This document shows positions 45,174 to 57,504 of a DNA stretch of 64,000 nucleotides, piece after piece. How positions within the stretch are numbered: the first letter of the stretch is position 1; every line of letters starts with the position of its first letter. Under the pieces are notes generated by a model. That model was not told where the DNA came from. It did no database searches and saw nothing but the letters and a program-made list of their open reading frames with translations. The stretch is from the NCBI GenBank assembly GCA_031002005.1, contig JARYHS010008074.1:183978494-184042493 (forward strand). The letters are read 5' to 3'. Both the position numbers and the translations under genes were made by a program. This DNA comes from Vandiemenella viatica (taxonomy: Eukaryota; Arthropoda; Insecta; Orthoptera; Morabidae).

Positions 45174-46609
45174 TAGGGACACGGAAGAAGTATCGACACT
45201 TTTCGGTATCGAGTACTTTTCTTTTGATACCGGTACTTTTGTACTCGATACTTTTCATACGATAGTTTTACACATATCAGTACTTTATGGCGGGTATCGA
45301 TATCAAAATTATGGTGGCAAAATTAATGACATTACTAACTACAATGCCAATCAAAATACATTTCAACAGACACGGCTGTATGATGAATAGGCCCCAAAAC
45401 AAGAATAGGTACATCTCAAGACGACAATCGACATGTGTTTTATGTTGGTAGCATTGTCATTTTTAGAACTTGATAATGTTATGAGAACTTTATTTTAACA
45501 TTTCTCTAGTTTTTATTTTAAAAAGGAAAGAAGTAATCTCGAACTTTCGACTCGAAAACTTGGGGGGGTCAGGTTACATTATCATTGCCTATCAACGTTG
45601 TCGCTTCTTGGTTTGTATGGAGTGAGTTTTAAGAATAGATTCGAACTAATTGAAGATAATCATTTAATCACAAGGTTCTGCTTACTAGATTCTAGATTCA
45701 AAAACATTCACTTCCATGATGCCACAAATAGAGTCAAGGCAATATCTGCCATATTGTACATAGCAGCAGTAAACACTGTTACCTCCTTCAGCGATCCACA
45801 TAGTTATTCTTCTGTTGACACATTATCTGCGTATGATTTTTCGAGTTATTACAAGACCTTAGCATATACAGAACAAAAAAGGCAAAAGTCGAACATCAGG
45901 CTCCCCTCTACAGTCTACTTTGACATATGAAAAGGATGAAATGATTATTCATTTGGGAGCACCATTGTCTACTAACACTTTGGAGCAATGTGTGTAAGTT
46001 AGCCCATGAATACCTGACAGTTCCAGCATCGTGAGGCCCCGCCGAAAGTTCATTTTAAAAGGCAGATAGAACAGTGTCAAAGACAAGAAACAAATTATCG
46101 TCGAAACGATTGTATTAATTGCTGTTTTTAAGTGACTGAACGGAGGAAGAGTGGGAAGTGGCAGATTTGTATACACTTAATTCCATAGTTTAATGAACAA
46201 TGAAATTTGCTGTTGATTTTATTTATAACTAAAATAAAAGTTTAGTCTACGTTTAACCTTGTTTTAATTTAATTTATAATACACTTTTTAACATTGTCGG
46301 AATACAAAAAGGAACATGATTTATTGCTGCAAATTTCATCATCATAAAAAATACTGACCAATTCAGTACAAGAATTTAAAAGAAAAAGAGTTAAAATTTG
46401 AAATTAAGGCGCAGGTGCAGGCTTTTAAGCTTAAAATTTAAAAAATTGAAAAAAAAGTATGAAGATTTGAATAATATTATGCTATCGATACTTTTCTTTC
46501 TATACCCTAAGGTATCGATATTTTTTTCAGTACTCTAGTGAGTATGATACTTTCTCGTTCCGATACCACTCATGAGCACAGTATTCTTTTATTCTATACC
46601 GTGTCCCTA
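45174..46609 (+). mobile_element. hAT element, internally deleted, with 8-bp target duplication
   Basis: The termini TAGGGACACGG and inverse are perfect over 11 bp and flanked by perfect direct repeats GTTATAGG (45166-45173 and 46610-46617). Subterminal regions carry many tatcgatactttt or gtatcgagtactttt motifs in both orientations, probably transposase-binding sites. The interior keeps the C-terminal part of a hAT transposase (separate entry); the N-terminal BED and catalytic first part are missing. Confidence 0.88.
45598..46180 (+). pseudogene. hAT transposase C-terminal remnant
   Basis: One plus-strand frame (45598-45930) includes LITRFCLLDSRFKNIHFHDA then NRVKAISAILY, resembling the ATLLDPRFKKxxF motif of hAT transposases. 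After frameshifts, about 45990-46060 reads KLAHEYLTVPAS followed by a broken PAE(R) segment, the hAT C-terminal dimerisation motif (LAxxYLxxPASSxPxER). The catalytic RW-rich part and zinc finger are absent. Dead copy; the family is ZBED-like by these motifs. Confidence 0.75.
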
Positions 46610-46617
46610 GTTATAGG

Positions 46618-47864
46618 TGTCGTATATGTATCTCGGTCAAGAGAGATCTACAAACTGACTCAAGGTGTGACGCGATGTTTACGACTACGTAATCGACCTC
46701 GTCCAAAGTTCCCTGCGGACGGGAACGGACAAGTTGTATACATCCTCTCTGATTCATCCGAAATGTGTTCGTTTACAGCAACAACTCCGTTGCTTGTATA
46801 CATCACTGGTTCCTGAAGGATGACCAGTCATAGCATCCTCAAAGGGCCAAACACTTGATTCCTGGGAGCTTCGCAACAAAAGAGACAAGCCAGTGTTTAT
46901 GACCGATCTGTTATTAATCTGAGTTCAGTCTTGTTTGTGGTTTTCTATTAATAGCGCGAGTAGGAATGCGATCGCTTGGACTGGGGTTAGCATATGAATT
47001 ATTTGAAATTCTTAAGAAACAGCTAACACGTCTTAATGGTACACCTCTTGACTTATTTCTAACTGTAACGTCTTGTTATTTTACTTCAACACCTTAACTG
47101 GTAGCTTTAAAGGGGAAGAACCAATAATGAAAAATGGTGACGTCAGTTTATTGTGGCTGTGATTTTCGGTGCCTTTTCGTAAAGAAGACATCCGATATAA
47201 GTGGGAAATTTACACAGCTTGGGCTCCAAAATCAATCTGACAAATTTAAACATACATTTTGTTTGGGTCACATACTGTTACAACGGGAACACTTCTTGAA
47301 AACAGAACAAAATACTTACTGTTACGCAGAAATGAAAATAACAGAACGGACCAGAATAATAACGTTGACTCTGTTATATTTTGTAATTCATACTATACTA
47401 AATCTTAAGTGACACGTAGTATCAGTTATATTAAATTAAATTAGGAAATACTCATGTAACCACTTTATATTTTACCTGTTCCGAAGACAATGTAGTGTCT
47501 TCGCTCCGGTCTATTAACAACACAGCAGATCAAAATTTAAATGATGGTAAAATAGATTGTTTCTTCATTATTCTTAATTAAAACTCAGGATATGACAAAT
47601 GGTGGTATGTTAATGGTATTTTTCTTGACTTTACAAAATCAGTTTTGGGACACATTATTATAATCCATTAAGAATGGCTGTAACATCTTTAAACTAGTTC
47701 TCATGTTTCATGTTCTCTGACCAACATCTTCCAAACAATCCTCAAGCGCTTTTTGAAATGGCATTTTGCCTTTTCGGCCATACAGCTAGCTACAATTTTT
47801 TGATGTATATATATATTCTCTCTGAACGATTGTATTCATTATTTCTATTATTGATGTATCACAG
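46618..47864. other. Unassigned sequence
   Basis: No exon or classified repeat recognised. A short near-duplicate, gttgtatacatc and cttgtatacatcac, occurs at about 46733 and 46793. Confidence 0.4.
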
Positions 47865-47985
47865 TAGGGATGACACAAGACAAATACAACACTGTAAGCC
47901 ACCAATGTCCCGGCCGGCTTCGAACCGGCGACCCTCGGTATACGAGTCTGGATAATAGACCCTACGCTACAGGAATCGACCTTGA
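47865..47985 (-). mobile_element. SINE-C copy (tRNA-headed)
   Basis: On the minus strand: tgtagcgtagggtct (A box region), an anticodon-like arm, then a perfect T-arm GCCGG-TTCGAAG-CCGGC. The body is gttgtatttgtcttgtgtca followed by tccctactgtg. The same body follows heads at 58636 and 61275. No acceptor stem closes it, so it is a SINE rather than a tRNA gene. Confidence 0.75.
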
Positions 47986-50059
47986 TCAGTAAAAATATTA
48001 ATCAGTAATATCGTTCTGACCTGCATACCTGTTCACCTAGACTTTTGTAATTTCAATTAAATACTACTTCCAGAGTTCTATCAAAATAAATTGCGGAGAT
48101 TTATAACAGTGATTTCCACATCACATTTGTCTGTTTGAAGCAAGAGGTCTTATTATACAGTGAGTATATCATTTCTTAACAATATGGACTGCATCCATAT
48201 CTCTGCACCATTTCATGCTGAGTGTCTGACTGTTATAAAAATTTCAGAATGTCGATATTCATATTTAGGTCATAATATGCGCCAATATTGTGCATAAAAT
48301 TATCCCTGGTTTGCGAATGATTTACAGGATTAAAGAATGAAATATAATTATTTTAAGCAGCCTTCATTCACTCCATGATCTGCACAGATTGGACTTCGGC
48401 AGACCTTCTACAGGTAGAGCAATCTTTGGCACTTCACTACCAGCTAACTCCCAATGTCCTTGTCCAATCGGTCTGTTGGCTCCAATAATATTTTCGTCCA
48501 CCTGTCACCTTTTCTCCAAAGAACACTACCCTCGCTCTCTAGGAGTAGATCTTGTGTGTTTTATTAAGAGATAAGTTCTGTAGTAATGCTTTGGTGTCAT
48601 GACCTAAATATTTTAAGTCACTGATGGTGCAATAGATGTGACTTGAGTCTGAATTTACTTGTTGCTATTTACCCCTTAAGGATTAATTCTTCTTAGCCGA
48701 GCTAACTGTAAAATATTAATGACTTCTGTTGCATGAAACTTGACGTTAGTGAGAGTAGGGCAGACAGTGCTCCATTTAGTATAACGAGATGGTTTTTAAG
48801 GCCAGGCGAAAGGTTATCAGCTACGCAAATACCAGCTTACTTCATCGGTGATATAGACCGAAACAACATGGTCCATTGTTGACCGACGTGCAGACGTAAT
48901 ATCTAACATTTCCCCACGCGTAACTCAGTCATGGACTAATTTAGAAGCAGCTGATGTCAGCACCTCTACAGATATTTTATATGGACATTACGGAGTTGTT
49001 TGTGAGTCAGCGAGCGACTGCCTGACCTAATGGGCTATACAGCCATCTGGCACAATTATCGCCAGTCCGGCTACCGGCAGCCTCGCTAATGAATCCATTT
49101 CGGAGCCACTGGTTCCGCTCCCGCTGAGCTGATTACACGGGATGTGGCCTCGCAGGCTGGCCATTTCGCAACACACTACTTCATTCTCACTTATGTGTGA
49201 TTACACAGCATAGCTGCGTCACGAAAAAGAAAAACAGAGAAGACCTGGTTCTGTGATTATGCTGTAAACCTTGACACACAGCAGTCGGGAAACGAAGGTT
49301 GCCTCTTTCGCAACGCGTTTGTTTCTAAGTAGCACGTGTCCAGTGCCACCGGACTACGTCACAATGTGGCGTATACCTCAGATCAATGCTGTCAAGTACA
49401 AGAATTTTTAAAATGTTTAAAAGTCTAATTATTTAATATTCATTTGGTACAGCTTGAACCACAAGTTGATGGTTAGATTTTACTGACTGCATGCCAGTTT
49501 GTCGGAGATAGGACAATCGTTTTCTTCTAGGACCTGCTAAAGTAATCTTTGGAAGATTGAATGGATTCTACGGAAGAAAGCATATTAACTTAAGCCATTG
49601 TGTCTTAGTTAGAACGGTAAATTGCTTTTTTCCGGAACCTCCTACAAAAACAATTTTTGCCAGTGTTGCTTTCAAAATTTACAGTGATGTGTTGTTTGCT
49701 GAAGTCTACATGAAAATTATAGCGATCCTTCTAGAGATTACAGTTTTACAGTGTCTTCAATGTCGAATATTTCATATCTAATTCACATTTCGTATTTACT
49801 GACTTTTTCTTGGTCAAATGAGTATGCACTTGCAGTTTAGAGTAAACGAAGAAATTAAGTTTTGCAGTCGCATAGAGTAAAAGATGAATTTGTTTGCTTA
49901 AACTGTCATCTACTTATTAACTTCATGATTATTATTATTATTGTTATTACTGTTATTCTTGTCATTCAAAGGCAACCCCGTCAACAATATCCCTATACGT
50001 CTGCCGATCCTGATTGGCGAGTTGTAAAGTTTTAGTCTTGTATTGGAGACGACGCGGAT
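47986..50059. other. Unassigned sequence with one GC-richer block
   Basis: Most of it shows nothing recognisable. Block 48960-49160 is GC-richer and non-coding, with several TAAT/ATTA cores. Segment 49455-49545 is a diverged copy of the repeat at 30690. A TTA microsatellite lies at about 49930. Confidence 0.4.
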
Positions 50060-50205
50060 TCGTTTTCCGGTGCAGTCTTTCAGATTTCTCACTCTAGGCG
50101 AATGCCGGAATGGTTCCTTCAATAAGCATTGGCCGATTTAATTCCCGTTTCTCGCCACCAAATCGTCTCCGTTTGTAATCACCTCACAGTCGACTAGCGG
50201 TTATG
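50060..50205 (+). mobile_element. SINE-A fragment (body and 3' part)
   Basis: cactctaggcgaatgccgga, tggttccttcaataagcatt and the diverged 3' end (tgtaatcacctcacagtcga) follow the order of SINE-A. The head is unrecognisable. Confidence 0.65.
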
Positions 50206-50424
50206 TTAGAAAGGAACTAACTACATGCCCGAATTTCTTGACAAACCTCTTTTGGTTTTATAGGTGAATGTGATTCAATTTAGGTACCGTTTAACAAACC
50301 TCATACGTTTCCGATGATAGATCTAGTTTATCATCATAAAGGCACCTCAAGTATTCCTAATGCGTAGATAAAACAAAAAATCAAAATATTGTGTCGATTG
50401 ACAGAACTCTGTAAAGATTATAAA

Positions 50425-50868
50425 TGTCTATTCTTCCTCGTCCTCCTTCTCCCTATTTCTTCTCCCTCCTTCTTCTTCCTTCTTCCTCCTCCTCCTTCTT
50501 TCTTCTTCCTCCTTCCTCCTTCTTTCTTCCTTCTTCCTCCTTCTTTCTTCTTTATTCCTTCTTCCTCATTCTTTATTCCTTCTTCTTTATTCCTTCTTCC
50601 TCCTCCTCTCTTTTTCTTCATATTTCTTCTTCCTCCTCCTTCTTTCTTCTTCTTCTCCTTCTTCTTCCTCCTCCTTCTTCTTTCTTCTTCCTCCTTTCTT
50701 CTTTCTTCTTCCTCCTCCTTCTTCTTTCTTCTTCCTCCTTTCTTCTTCCTCCTTTCTTCTTCGTTCTCCTTTCTTCTTTCTTCTTCCTCATCCTCCTTTG
50801 TTTTTCTTTATTATTTCTTCTTCCTCCTTCTCTCCGCTCATTCTCCTCCTCCTCCTCCTCCTATTTTT
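50425..50868. repeat. 440-bp polypyrimidine tract (CTT/CCT repeats)
   Basis: Almost uninterrupted C/T on the plus strand, made of cttctt, cctcctcc and ctttctt units in irregular order, with only isolated purines. Open frames of Ser/Leu/Phe on one strand and Lys/Glu/Gly on the other are artefacts of composition. Such homopurine-homopyrimidine DNA can form intramolecular triplexes. Confidence 0.95.
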
Positions 50869-51424
50869 TTAAAGAAATATCAAGACACTCCTTAATAGAC
50901 CCTTCCCGTCTTTAGAAAATCGAACTTCTTTTTATTGCCTGATCTGCGTTTTAATAACATGTGCTGCTGTTTGGTTTCCGAGGCGTGTCACTGCAGCGTG
51001 TTATTTGATCAACACAGGCGCTCACTGCGGGCATGGCAAGGGTGCTGAATTATGCAGCCTGGCGCCTCCCTTGCCCTCGTCTCGCCTCTCTTGATACTTC
51101 ACGCGATCACAGCACGCATTATTTATCCATTTATTGATGCAAGTTTCAGGCAAAATATTATGCAGATGACACGAGGAGACATATTGCGTTGGCAGCTGCA
51201 AGCGAGTTGATTTGGATAATAATTAATGTCCACACAGAAGCTGAATTTCGTTAAGGTTTATTCGTATACAACTTGCTGCTTGTTTTTCGTTTAAACGCTT
51301 CACTGGTGGATTGAAACTTTCAATTATTTTCCGTTATTTTTCGTTCCATTGTATGTATGTATCTATGTATGTTCGTTTGGGCCAACTTGGACTACGTAAA
51401 GCCTTTGTTTGGATAGAATTTGCT
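50869..51424. other. Unassigned sequence with one GC-richer block
   Basis: Block 50985-51120 is GC-richer (for example ggcgctcactgcgggcat, cctggcgcctcccttgccc) and non-coding. A TGTA microsatellite lies near 51350. Nothing else is recognised. Confidence 0.4.
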
Positions 51425-51645
51425 TTTGGATATGTATACATCCGTGTTACAACTAGATTTGTTAGTTCTAGAGGAGACCTACAGTTTAACGAGGAATCCG
51501 AACCACAAAACGTTCTGGCATGGCTCATAATTATGATAAAACACAACTCTTAATAATTTCTGGCCCAGCCGGGATTAGAACCCATGACCCGATTCCAAAC
51601 TATTGAAAGCTAGCGGCTTAACCAGTGAGCTCTCCTCTCGCTGTT
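51425..51645 (-). mobile_element. SINE-B copy, best-preserved head
   Basis: Minus-strand A box gagctcactggttaagccg and B box gggttctaatcccgg, then a body ending with the complement of ggagacctacagtttaacga. Same body as 27795 and 58450. Confidence 0.75.
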
Positions 51646-52214
51646 AAGTTAAAAACTTTTAAATATTTACAAAATTAACCGCTCAGGCTGCGTTAACAAC
51701 AGAAAAGTACAAACAGTCAGAAACAAATAAATACTTCTTTAACGAATTATACTATTGGATTAATACTTACAGTAGCACAGATTCAATGTAATAGCGTTCG
51801 TTTTTCTTGAAATAGCTGTGAAGATAATATTTTAGGCCTTCGTTTTTCATAGTCGTGAAGACAGTCACGATTTGGTAGAAGGAACAAAGAATGCATCATA
51901 CGCATATCAAACTAGAAAAATTGGATCATTAACATTCCCATTCTTAAACACCAGACTTAACATTCAGTTGTTACTTTTCCTTTTTCCAAGGAGACGATGT
52001 ATAATTTCATCCAATACGATAAAAATTCCTTTGGATATCTAGAGTAGAATTGAGTAGGAATGTCATTGGTCCGGAAGCCTTATCTCCTTTTACACTCCTA
52101 AACCGTTTACTTATTCCCTCGACGTCAAGAACGAGATCTTTCCTAATTTAATAGGTATGAGTGGTAACCGTCGGGACAATCTCTAAATTTTTGTTTTGAA
52201 AATCTTGTTAAAAA
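51646..52214. other. Unassigned sequence
   Basis: A splice-like mini-exon on the minus strand (about 51772-51816) was considered and rejected. Nothing else recognised. Confidence 0.4.
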
Positions 52215-52216
52215 TA

Positions 52217-53637
52217 CACTCCTGGAAATTGAAATAAGAACACATTGACGCCGGTGTGTAAGACCCACCATACTTGCTCAGGACACTACGAGAGGGCTGT
52301 AAAAGCAATGATCAAACGCACGGCACAGCGGACACACCAGGAACAGCAGTGTTGGCCGTCGAAGGGCGCTAGCTGCGCAGCGGTTGGGCACCGCCGCAGT
52401 CAGTGTCAGCCAGTTTGCCGTGGCATACGGAGCTCCATCTCAGTCTTTAACACTGGTAGCATGCCGCGACAGCGTGTACGTGAACCTTATGTGCAGCTGA
52501 CGGACTTTGAGCGAGGGCGTATAGTGGGCATGCGGGAGGCCGGGTGGACGTACCGCCGAATTGCTCAACATGTGGGGCGCAAGGTCTCCACAGTACATCG
52601 ATGTTGTCGCCAGTGGTCGGCGGAAGGTGCACGTGCCCGTCAACCTGGGTCCGGACAGCAGCGACGCACGGACGCACGCCAAGACCGTCGTATCCTACGC
52701 AGTGCCGTAGGGGACCGCACCGCCACTTCCCGGAAAATTAGGGACACTGTTGCTCCTGGGGTATCAGAGAGGACCATTCGCAACCGTCTCCATGAAGCTG
52801 GGCTACGGTCCCGCGCACCGTTAGGTCGTCTTCCGCTCACACCCCAACATGGTGCAGCCCGCCTCCAGTAGTGTCGCGACAGGCGTGTATGGAGGGACGA
52901 ATGGAGACGTGTCGTCTTCAATGATGAGAGTCGCTTCTGCCTTGGTGCCAATGATGGTCGTATGCGTGTTTGGCGCCGTGCAGGTGAGCGCCACAATCAG
53001 GACTGCATACGATCGAGGCACACAGGGCCAATACCCGGCATCATGGTGTGGGGAGCGATCTCCTACACTGGCCGTACACCTCTGGTGATCGTCGAGGGGA
53101 CACTGAACAGTGCACGATACATTCAAACCGTCATCGAACCCATCGTTCTACCATTCCTAGACCGGCAAGGGAACATGCTGTTCCAACAGGACAATGCACG
53201 TCCACATGTATCCCGTGCCACCCAACGTGCTCTAGAAGGTGTAAGTCAACTACCCTGGCAGCGAGATCTCCGGATCTGTCCCCCATTGAGCATGTTTGGG
53301 ACTGGATGAAACGTCGTCTCACGCGGTCTGCATGTCCAGCACGAACGCTGGTCCAGCTGAGGCGCCAGGTGGATATGGCTTGGCATGCCGTTCCACAGGA
53401 CTACATCCAGCACCTCTACGATCGTCTCCATGGGAGAATTGCAGCCTGCATTGCTGCGAAAGGAGGATATACACGGTACTAGTGCCGACATTGTGCATGC
53501 TCTGTTGCCTGTGTCTATGTGCCTATGGTTCTGTCTGTGTGATCATGTGTTGTATCTGACCCCAGGAATGTGTATATAAAGTTTCCCATTCCTGGGGCAA
53601 TGAATTCACGGTGTTCTTATTTCAATTTCCAGGAGTG
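52217..53637 (+). mobile_element. Tc1-like transposon, 1421 bp, near-complete
   Basis: Perfect 27-bp terminal inverted repeats (cactcctggaaattgaa ... agaacac) are flanked on both sides by TA (52215-52216 and 53638-53639), the Tc1/mariner target. The single transposase gene lies between 52461 and 53482. Ends identical and few coding lesions point to recent insertion. The element is far more GC- and CpG-rich than its surroundings. Confidence 0.97.
52461..53482 (+). pseudogene. Tc1-type transposase with one stop and one 1-bp deletion
   Basis: The start MPRQRVREPYVQLTDFERGR leads into the first helix-turn-helix (GMREAGWTYRRIAQHVGRKV) and a second one (TSRKIRDTV ... SERTIRNRLHEAGL). Catalytic residues of the DDE domain are present: Asp in VFNDESRF, Asp in QQDNARPHVS, and Glu in SPDLSPIEHVW, giving a DD34E-type spacing. 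Lesions: TAG at about 52870 where the family has a Trp codon (reading frame continues unchanged after it), and loss of one base at about 53261 between LPW and RSPDLSP. Full product would be about 340 residues, the usual Tc1 size. Confidence 0.93.
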
Positions 53638-53639
53638 TA

Positions 53640-56600
53640 TTATTCAAAATTTGTCCTTTTGCTCTACGAGTTTCTGTTAAACCCACGCTTTTATTAATCA
53701 ATTATATCATATATTACTTCAGTATGTGATCAGAAGAATTTTTAACAGCAGTTGACAGCAAAAAAGGAGACTACCTGTTAAAAATGAAAATAAAAACAAC
53801 AGCACCCACCAGAACTGGGAAACAAACAAGACACGCTACAATTCAAAATACGCAAAACGAGGAATATAAACACGGGATTAAAATACAACCAAACAACATA
53901 ACAGATTTGATATTTCCATAAGAGCTCCGGGCAATAAACCTCTTGAATACACTGTACGAACTTCATGCCGATGGATCATTGTGATTTCAGCTGCACATCC
54001 GTCAATGCTCCTATTTGTTTAAAACCGAGTAATTAAAACATGTCACGCATCAGGAAATCTTATTATTGGCCAGCTCGATGCTAATTCTTGAATTCCACAA
54101 ATGTCTTCCAAAGTTTTTATGTAATTAAAACCAGTTCTGTAGGAAAACAAACCACCCGCTAATAATATTAACATAGTACTCGTATGTCTTATGTTGAGTG
54201 CTACTTCACAAAAGAATAAACTTGCGAGACTCCAATATTCTTCATATTAAGTCTACTCCAGCAGATTTTTACTGTGAAAAACTAGAGTATCATCGTTAAT
54301 ATATTTACTGAAAGACTCTGTAAAGTCTGCATTAGGATATTCACCGCTTCTTCCAGTTCCACAAATCACGGTTACCATTGTATTTGGGCATCTGAATTTT
54401 TTGCAGTATGCCTGCAACATTCATTTTTCTCATAAGTTCAGCTGACTTTTTTCGGTACCTCTCTATTGTTCCTTTCAAACGCGGCGGATGTATGGTTCTC
54501 ATTTACTAGTACGTTCTCAGTCTTATGCAGTCTCGTTGGCTGTAGTGTTTGCGACAGCGTGAAGGTGTCCGCCGCCTGAAACGGGGTTATTTGGCTGAAG
54601 TCCTGGAGGTGGAAGACGTTTTCATCATCCGGACTTCGCCGGTAAGACAGGAGAGATGATGGTGCACAATTTATAATCTCCAGATTGTGCACCAAAGTCC
54701 TGGGTTAAATCCGTAACCTCACAGCAGTGCGTATGGACTGAGAGCATACAGCTTTTGATGATTCGTCCATCGTATGGAGGCATTAAGCTTGGCGGTTTCC
54801 CCGGCGCGGCGTCTTTCGAAGACTATGCGTTAATGGGACGGCACTGGGTTTCGACCCGTCCCTTCCTACATTTTCTCTAACTCACAACGCAAACACTGAA
54901 CATACACAAAACAATAACGGATACATTCACTTCTATCACAGGGTAAGCCAAGGTGAATCCACCTCAATTCAGTTTCCCAAGAACAACAGTAACTCCCTCC
55001 AGGGCAGTATCTGTCTGTCTCTCTCTCGTGTGTGTGGGTGCCTTACGATCCATTTAGTGCACTGGGTAGTCCAATGCAACATAATCATCGGCATACATCT
55101 GAAGCGATTACTTTCATATCTTTTGGACTATCTGTTTGCAAAGTTATCTATGTACTATCTCCTCAGATACTAGTGTCCTAGAATGCCAGTTCTGTTTGTG
55201 GTCTTTCTTACTGCAGCCATATATAGCCATTATTGGGTCAGTCCACGAGAATCGCAGTTGCGTGACTGGAAATGAAAGAGGCATTGTCATGTAGATTGTT
55301 TATGAGGCCGAACGGACGATTTATTCGAAATGTGAAGGCTAATGGAACCAATCACAAACTTTTCTTACGAGATGCCTTCAACATTTACTTGGGCGCATGC
55401 AATATTTCATCTCAGATGTACGTATTCATTGCTATCTGAAAGCTTTAGCTTTACGTAGTCAATGAAGTTATTACAATTTCTGTGACGCTAGTAACCGATG
55501 TCTTTTTGCTACCGAGCCTTCTGCAGTTAACGGTAAACATTATGTGTCGATTATTCATATTATGCTGACAGGTGAATTTACAGATTTGTGATCTCGGAAC
55601 CATCCTCATAGTTTCTGCCGTCCGTGTAATCGACTCTTATTTGTAGTTTGCTCCTAGTATGACGAAAATGATAAACTCTCGATACATCTGCAGAAGAGCA
55701 ATGGAGTCCGGTCTTGGAAGATGTTGCAAATCTTCGTTCTCGCTTAATTCACTTTCTCTGGCTTAAGTGACCTATGGCCTCCTGCGACAGAGTAGGGAAA
55801 GCAGTCTCCTGGGTTACTAGTAGCGGCTACTTCTTGCTGCCAGTTAGCCGCTAAGGATGCGATTTATACTTTCACTCGAATGCCCATCTATATTAATGAT
55901 TTACTTCATTCAGACACATGAGTATATTACGTTCTTAAATTTATGTATCTTTATTATAGAATGGTTCCACGAAAAATATAAAAAAATTTCATCATATTTT
56001 TTACGGAGTAAGTTGTGGTTGTAAAACTTTTTCTGCGTGTTTTCACTTTGGAATTGTAAGTGAGCGGCAGTCTCGTGTTCGCTTGTCTCGAGTGTTCCTC
56101 CGTATAGCCGCACTCGAGGATCCGGGACCTGTTTCCCATCACACGTCTGCCGCAGCACTACCGCCTCTGGTCTGATTAGAGCTCCTCCGCCCGCACAGAG
56201 GTGACTGGCATGGAAGGACTTACATCTTACTTCGGTTATCTTATGTCGTTTGAGTTACTTATTAACATCTAGTTTTGATACCTCTTCAAATAGTATGTAT
56301 TCCTTTGGTAAGCTTAGAGTCCAAATCATTGCTGTAGGAAAAGGTGAATGTTAAAGAGTTCTTCCTTTTATTTATTTCAAAATATGTGAGCACTGGGCAC
56401 ATGAACATTTAAGATCTGATTGTTTGAGGTATCTGCACGTATGGCGTTTGTTGTGACAAAAAAAAGTTGTTCGTGTTATAGGTTTTCAACTTCCTACCGT
56501 AATTCATAAAAGTAAAACTCGTCTGTGTATGTGTTTGAACTAGCTGGTGGTTCATGTTATTAAACTCGTCTCATTGATAGCTGATGTTGCATATTTGTGT

Positions 56601-57504
56601 ACAATGGTAGACTTGTGCCTTTTATTGTATAAATGCAGAGAGATAAGAAGAATCCAGGATAGCGTCATAATGTGAAGAAATCGGAACGTTCAGTTTGTAT
56701 CCTAACATTAGTTTTTCTTCTATTCATCTGACTGCTCGTATGTACGTGCAGTTTAAGAGTCGTGTATCTCCTGATTCCAAAACGTCGTCACGTCAAGGAT
56801 GGAACATTTAAAAGCGTAAAAATGTTCGAAGTAGCAATAAGTTTATGAACCTTAAGCAACATCGTCTTCGCTAATTCCCATGAATTTTTTTAAATAGTTT
56901 TATTCTGGTGTAATTATTTCCTTTCTTTAATAATCTCAGCACAACCCATCAAACAACTAACAGGCACTAATCAATACATTGCTGGAAAAGTGATATTGGG
57001 GCAAAAATATACAAATTCTTGTAATCAATTTAAGATACAAATCATGTAGTTAAGAAGTTCCCATTCCTAATATTGTTTCAACTCCTATAATTACCAATGA
57101 GGAGGTTTTTCTGAAGAACAAAATTAGCGTTTAAACATTAAGTATAGAAAAGTTTCCTGTTTGATCTCAAATTATAAGATGAGAAAAATACTATTCTTAA
57201 AATCGTTACGGAGATAATTGGAGGAAAGCAGGGACATTTGTAGCAGGCTGATCTTATGACTGGCATTGTGTTGCGGGAGAGTTGTTCCGACTGGCAGAAT
57301 ATATACATTTTTCTGAGTGGTTGCCATCTAAAACGATCCTCAAAGAATAGTCCTAAGTGACACGCCATGCATTCTTATGGACCATTAGTGTGTTGCCAAA
57401 AGGGACTGAGTGAACGTATTTTCAATTGCTGTGATGGTAGTTAGTGGTACTGTTTAGAAAGTCATGTTCGCACAGTCCTTACTACAGACATTCTCATTTA
57501 AACC
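53640..57504. other. Unassigned sequence with a possible repeat at 54480-54880
   Basis: 54480-54880 is GC-richer and contains gattcgtccatcgtatgg and gcattaagcttggcgg, a phrase I associate with common arthropod LINE 5' regions, but it cannot be classified. 56050-56210 is another CpG-rich block with an open minus-strand frame lacking a known domain. CT/GT microsatellites lie at about 55013-55042. The rest is featureless. Confidence 0.35.
54661..54693. repeat. Perfect 10-bp hairpin
   Basis: ggtgcacaat at 54661-54670 and attgtgcacc at 54684-54693 pair perfectly around a 13-nt loop. It lies inside the unclassified repeat-like block at 54480-54880. Confidence 0.75.

Noticed and set aside
46538..46816. 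Plus-strand 92-codon ORF
   Set aside because: It begins inside the hAT element end and runs across its target duplication into flanking DNA, so it cannot be an original gene.
47905..47985. tRNA gene with a perfect T-arm
   Set aside because: No acceptor stem closes and the following sequence is a body shared with two other loci, so it is a SINE head. The same applies to the heads of SINE-A and SINE-B copies.
50389..50915. ORFs of 160-170 codons rich in Ser, Leu and Phe, and a Lys/Glu/Gly-rich minus-strand ORF
   Set aside because: They are translations of the polypyrimidine tract and have no coding signal.
51772..51816. 45-bp mini-exon on the minus strand with good acceptor (tatcttcacag) and donor (gtaagtatt), encoding YFKKNERYYIESVL
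   Set aside because: Its open frame has entry and exit phase 1/2, which does not join to the phase-0 exon at 17906, and it is too short to distinguish from chance without transcripts.
52440..53579. Multiple overlapping ORFs on both strands in the Tc1 element
   Set aside because: Only the frame carrying both HTH motifs and the DDE residues is real; the others are shadows in GC-rich sequence.
55910..56158. Minus-strand 82-codon ORF in a CpG-rich block
   Set aside because: No domain, no convincing splice sites, and the AT-rich second half reads as random sequence.
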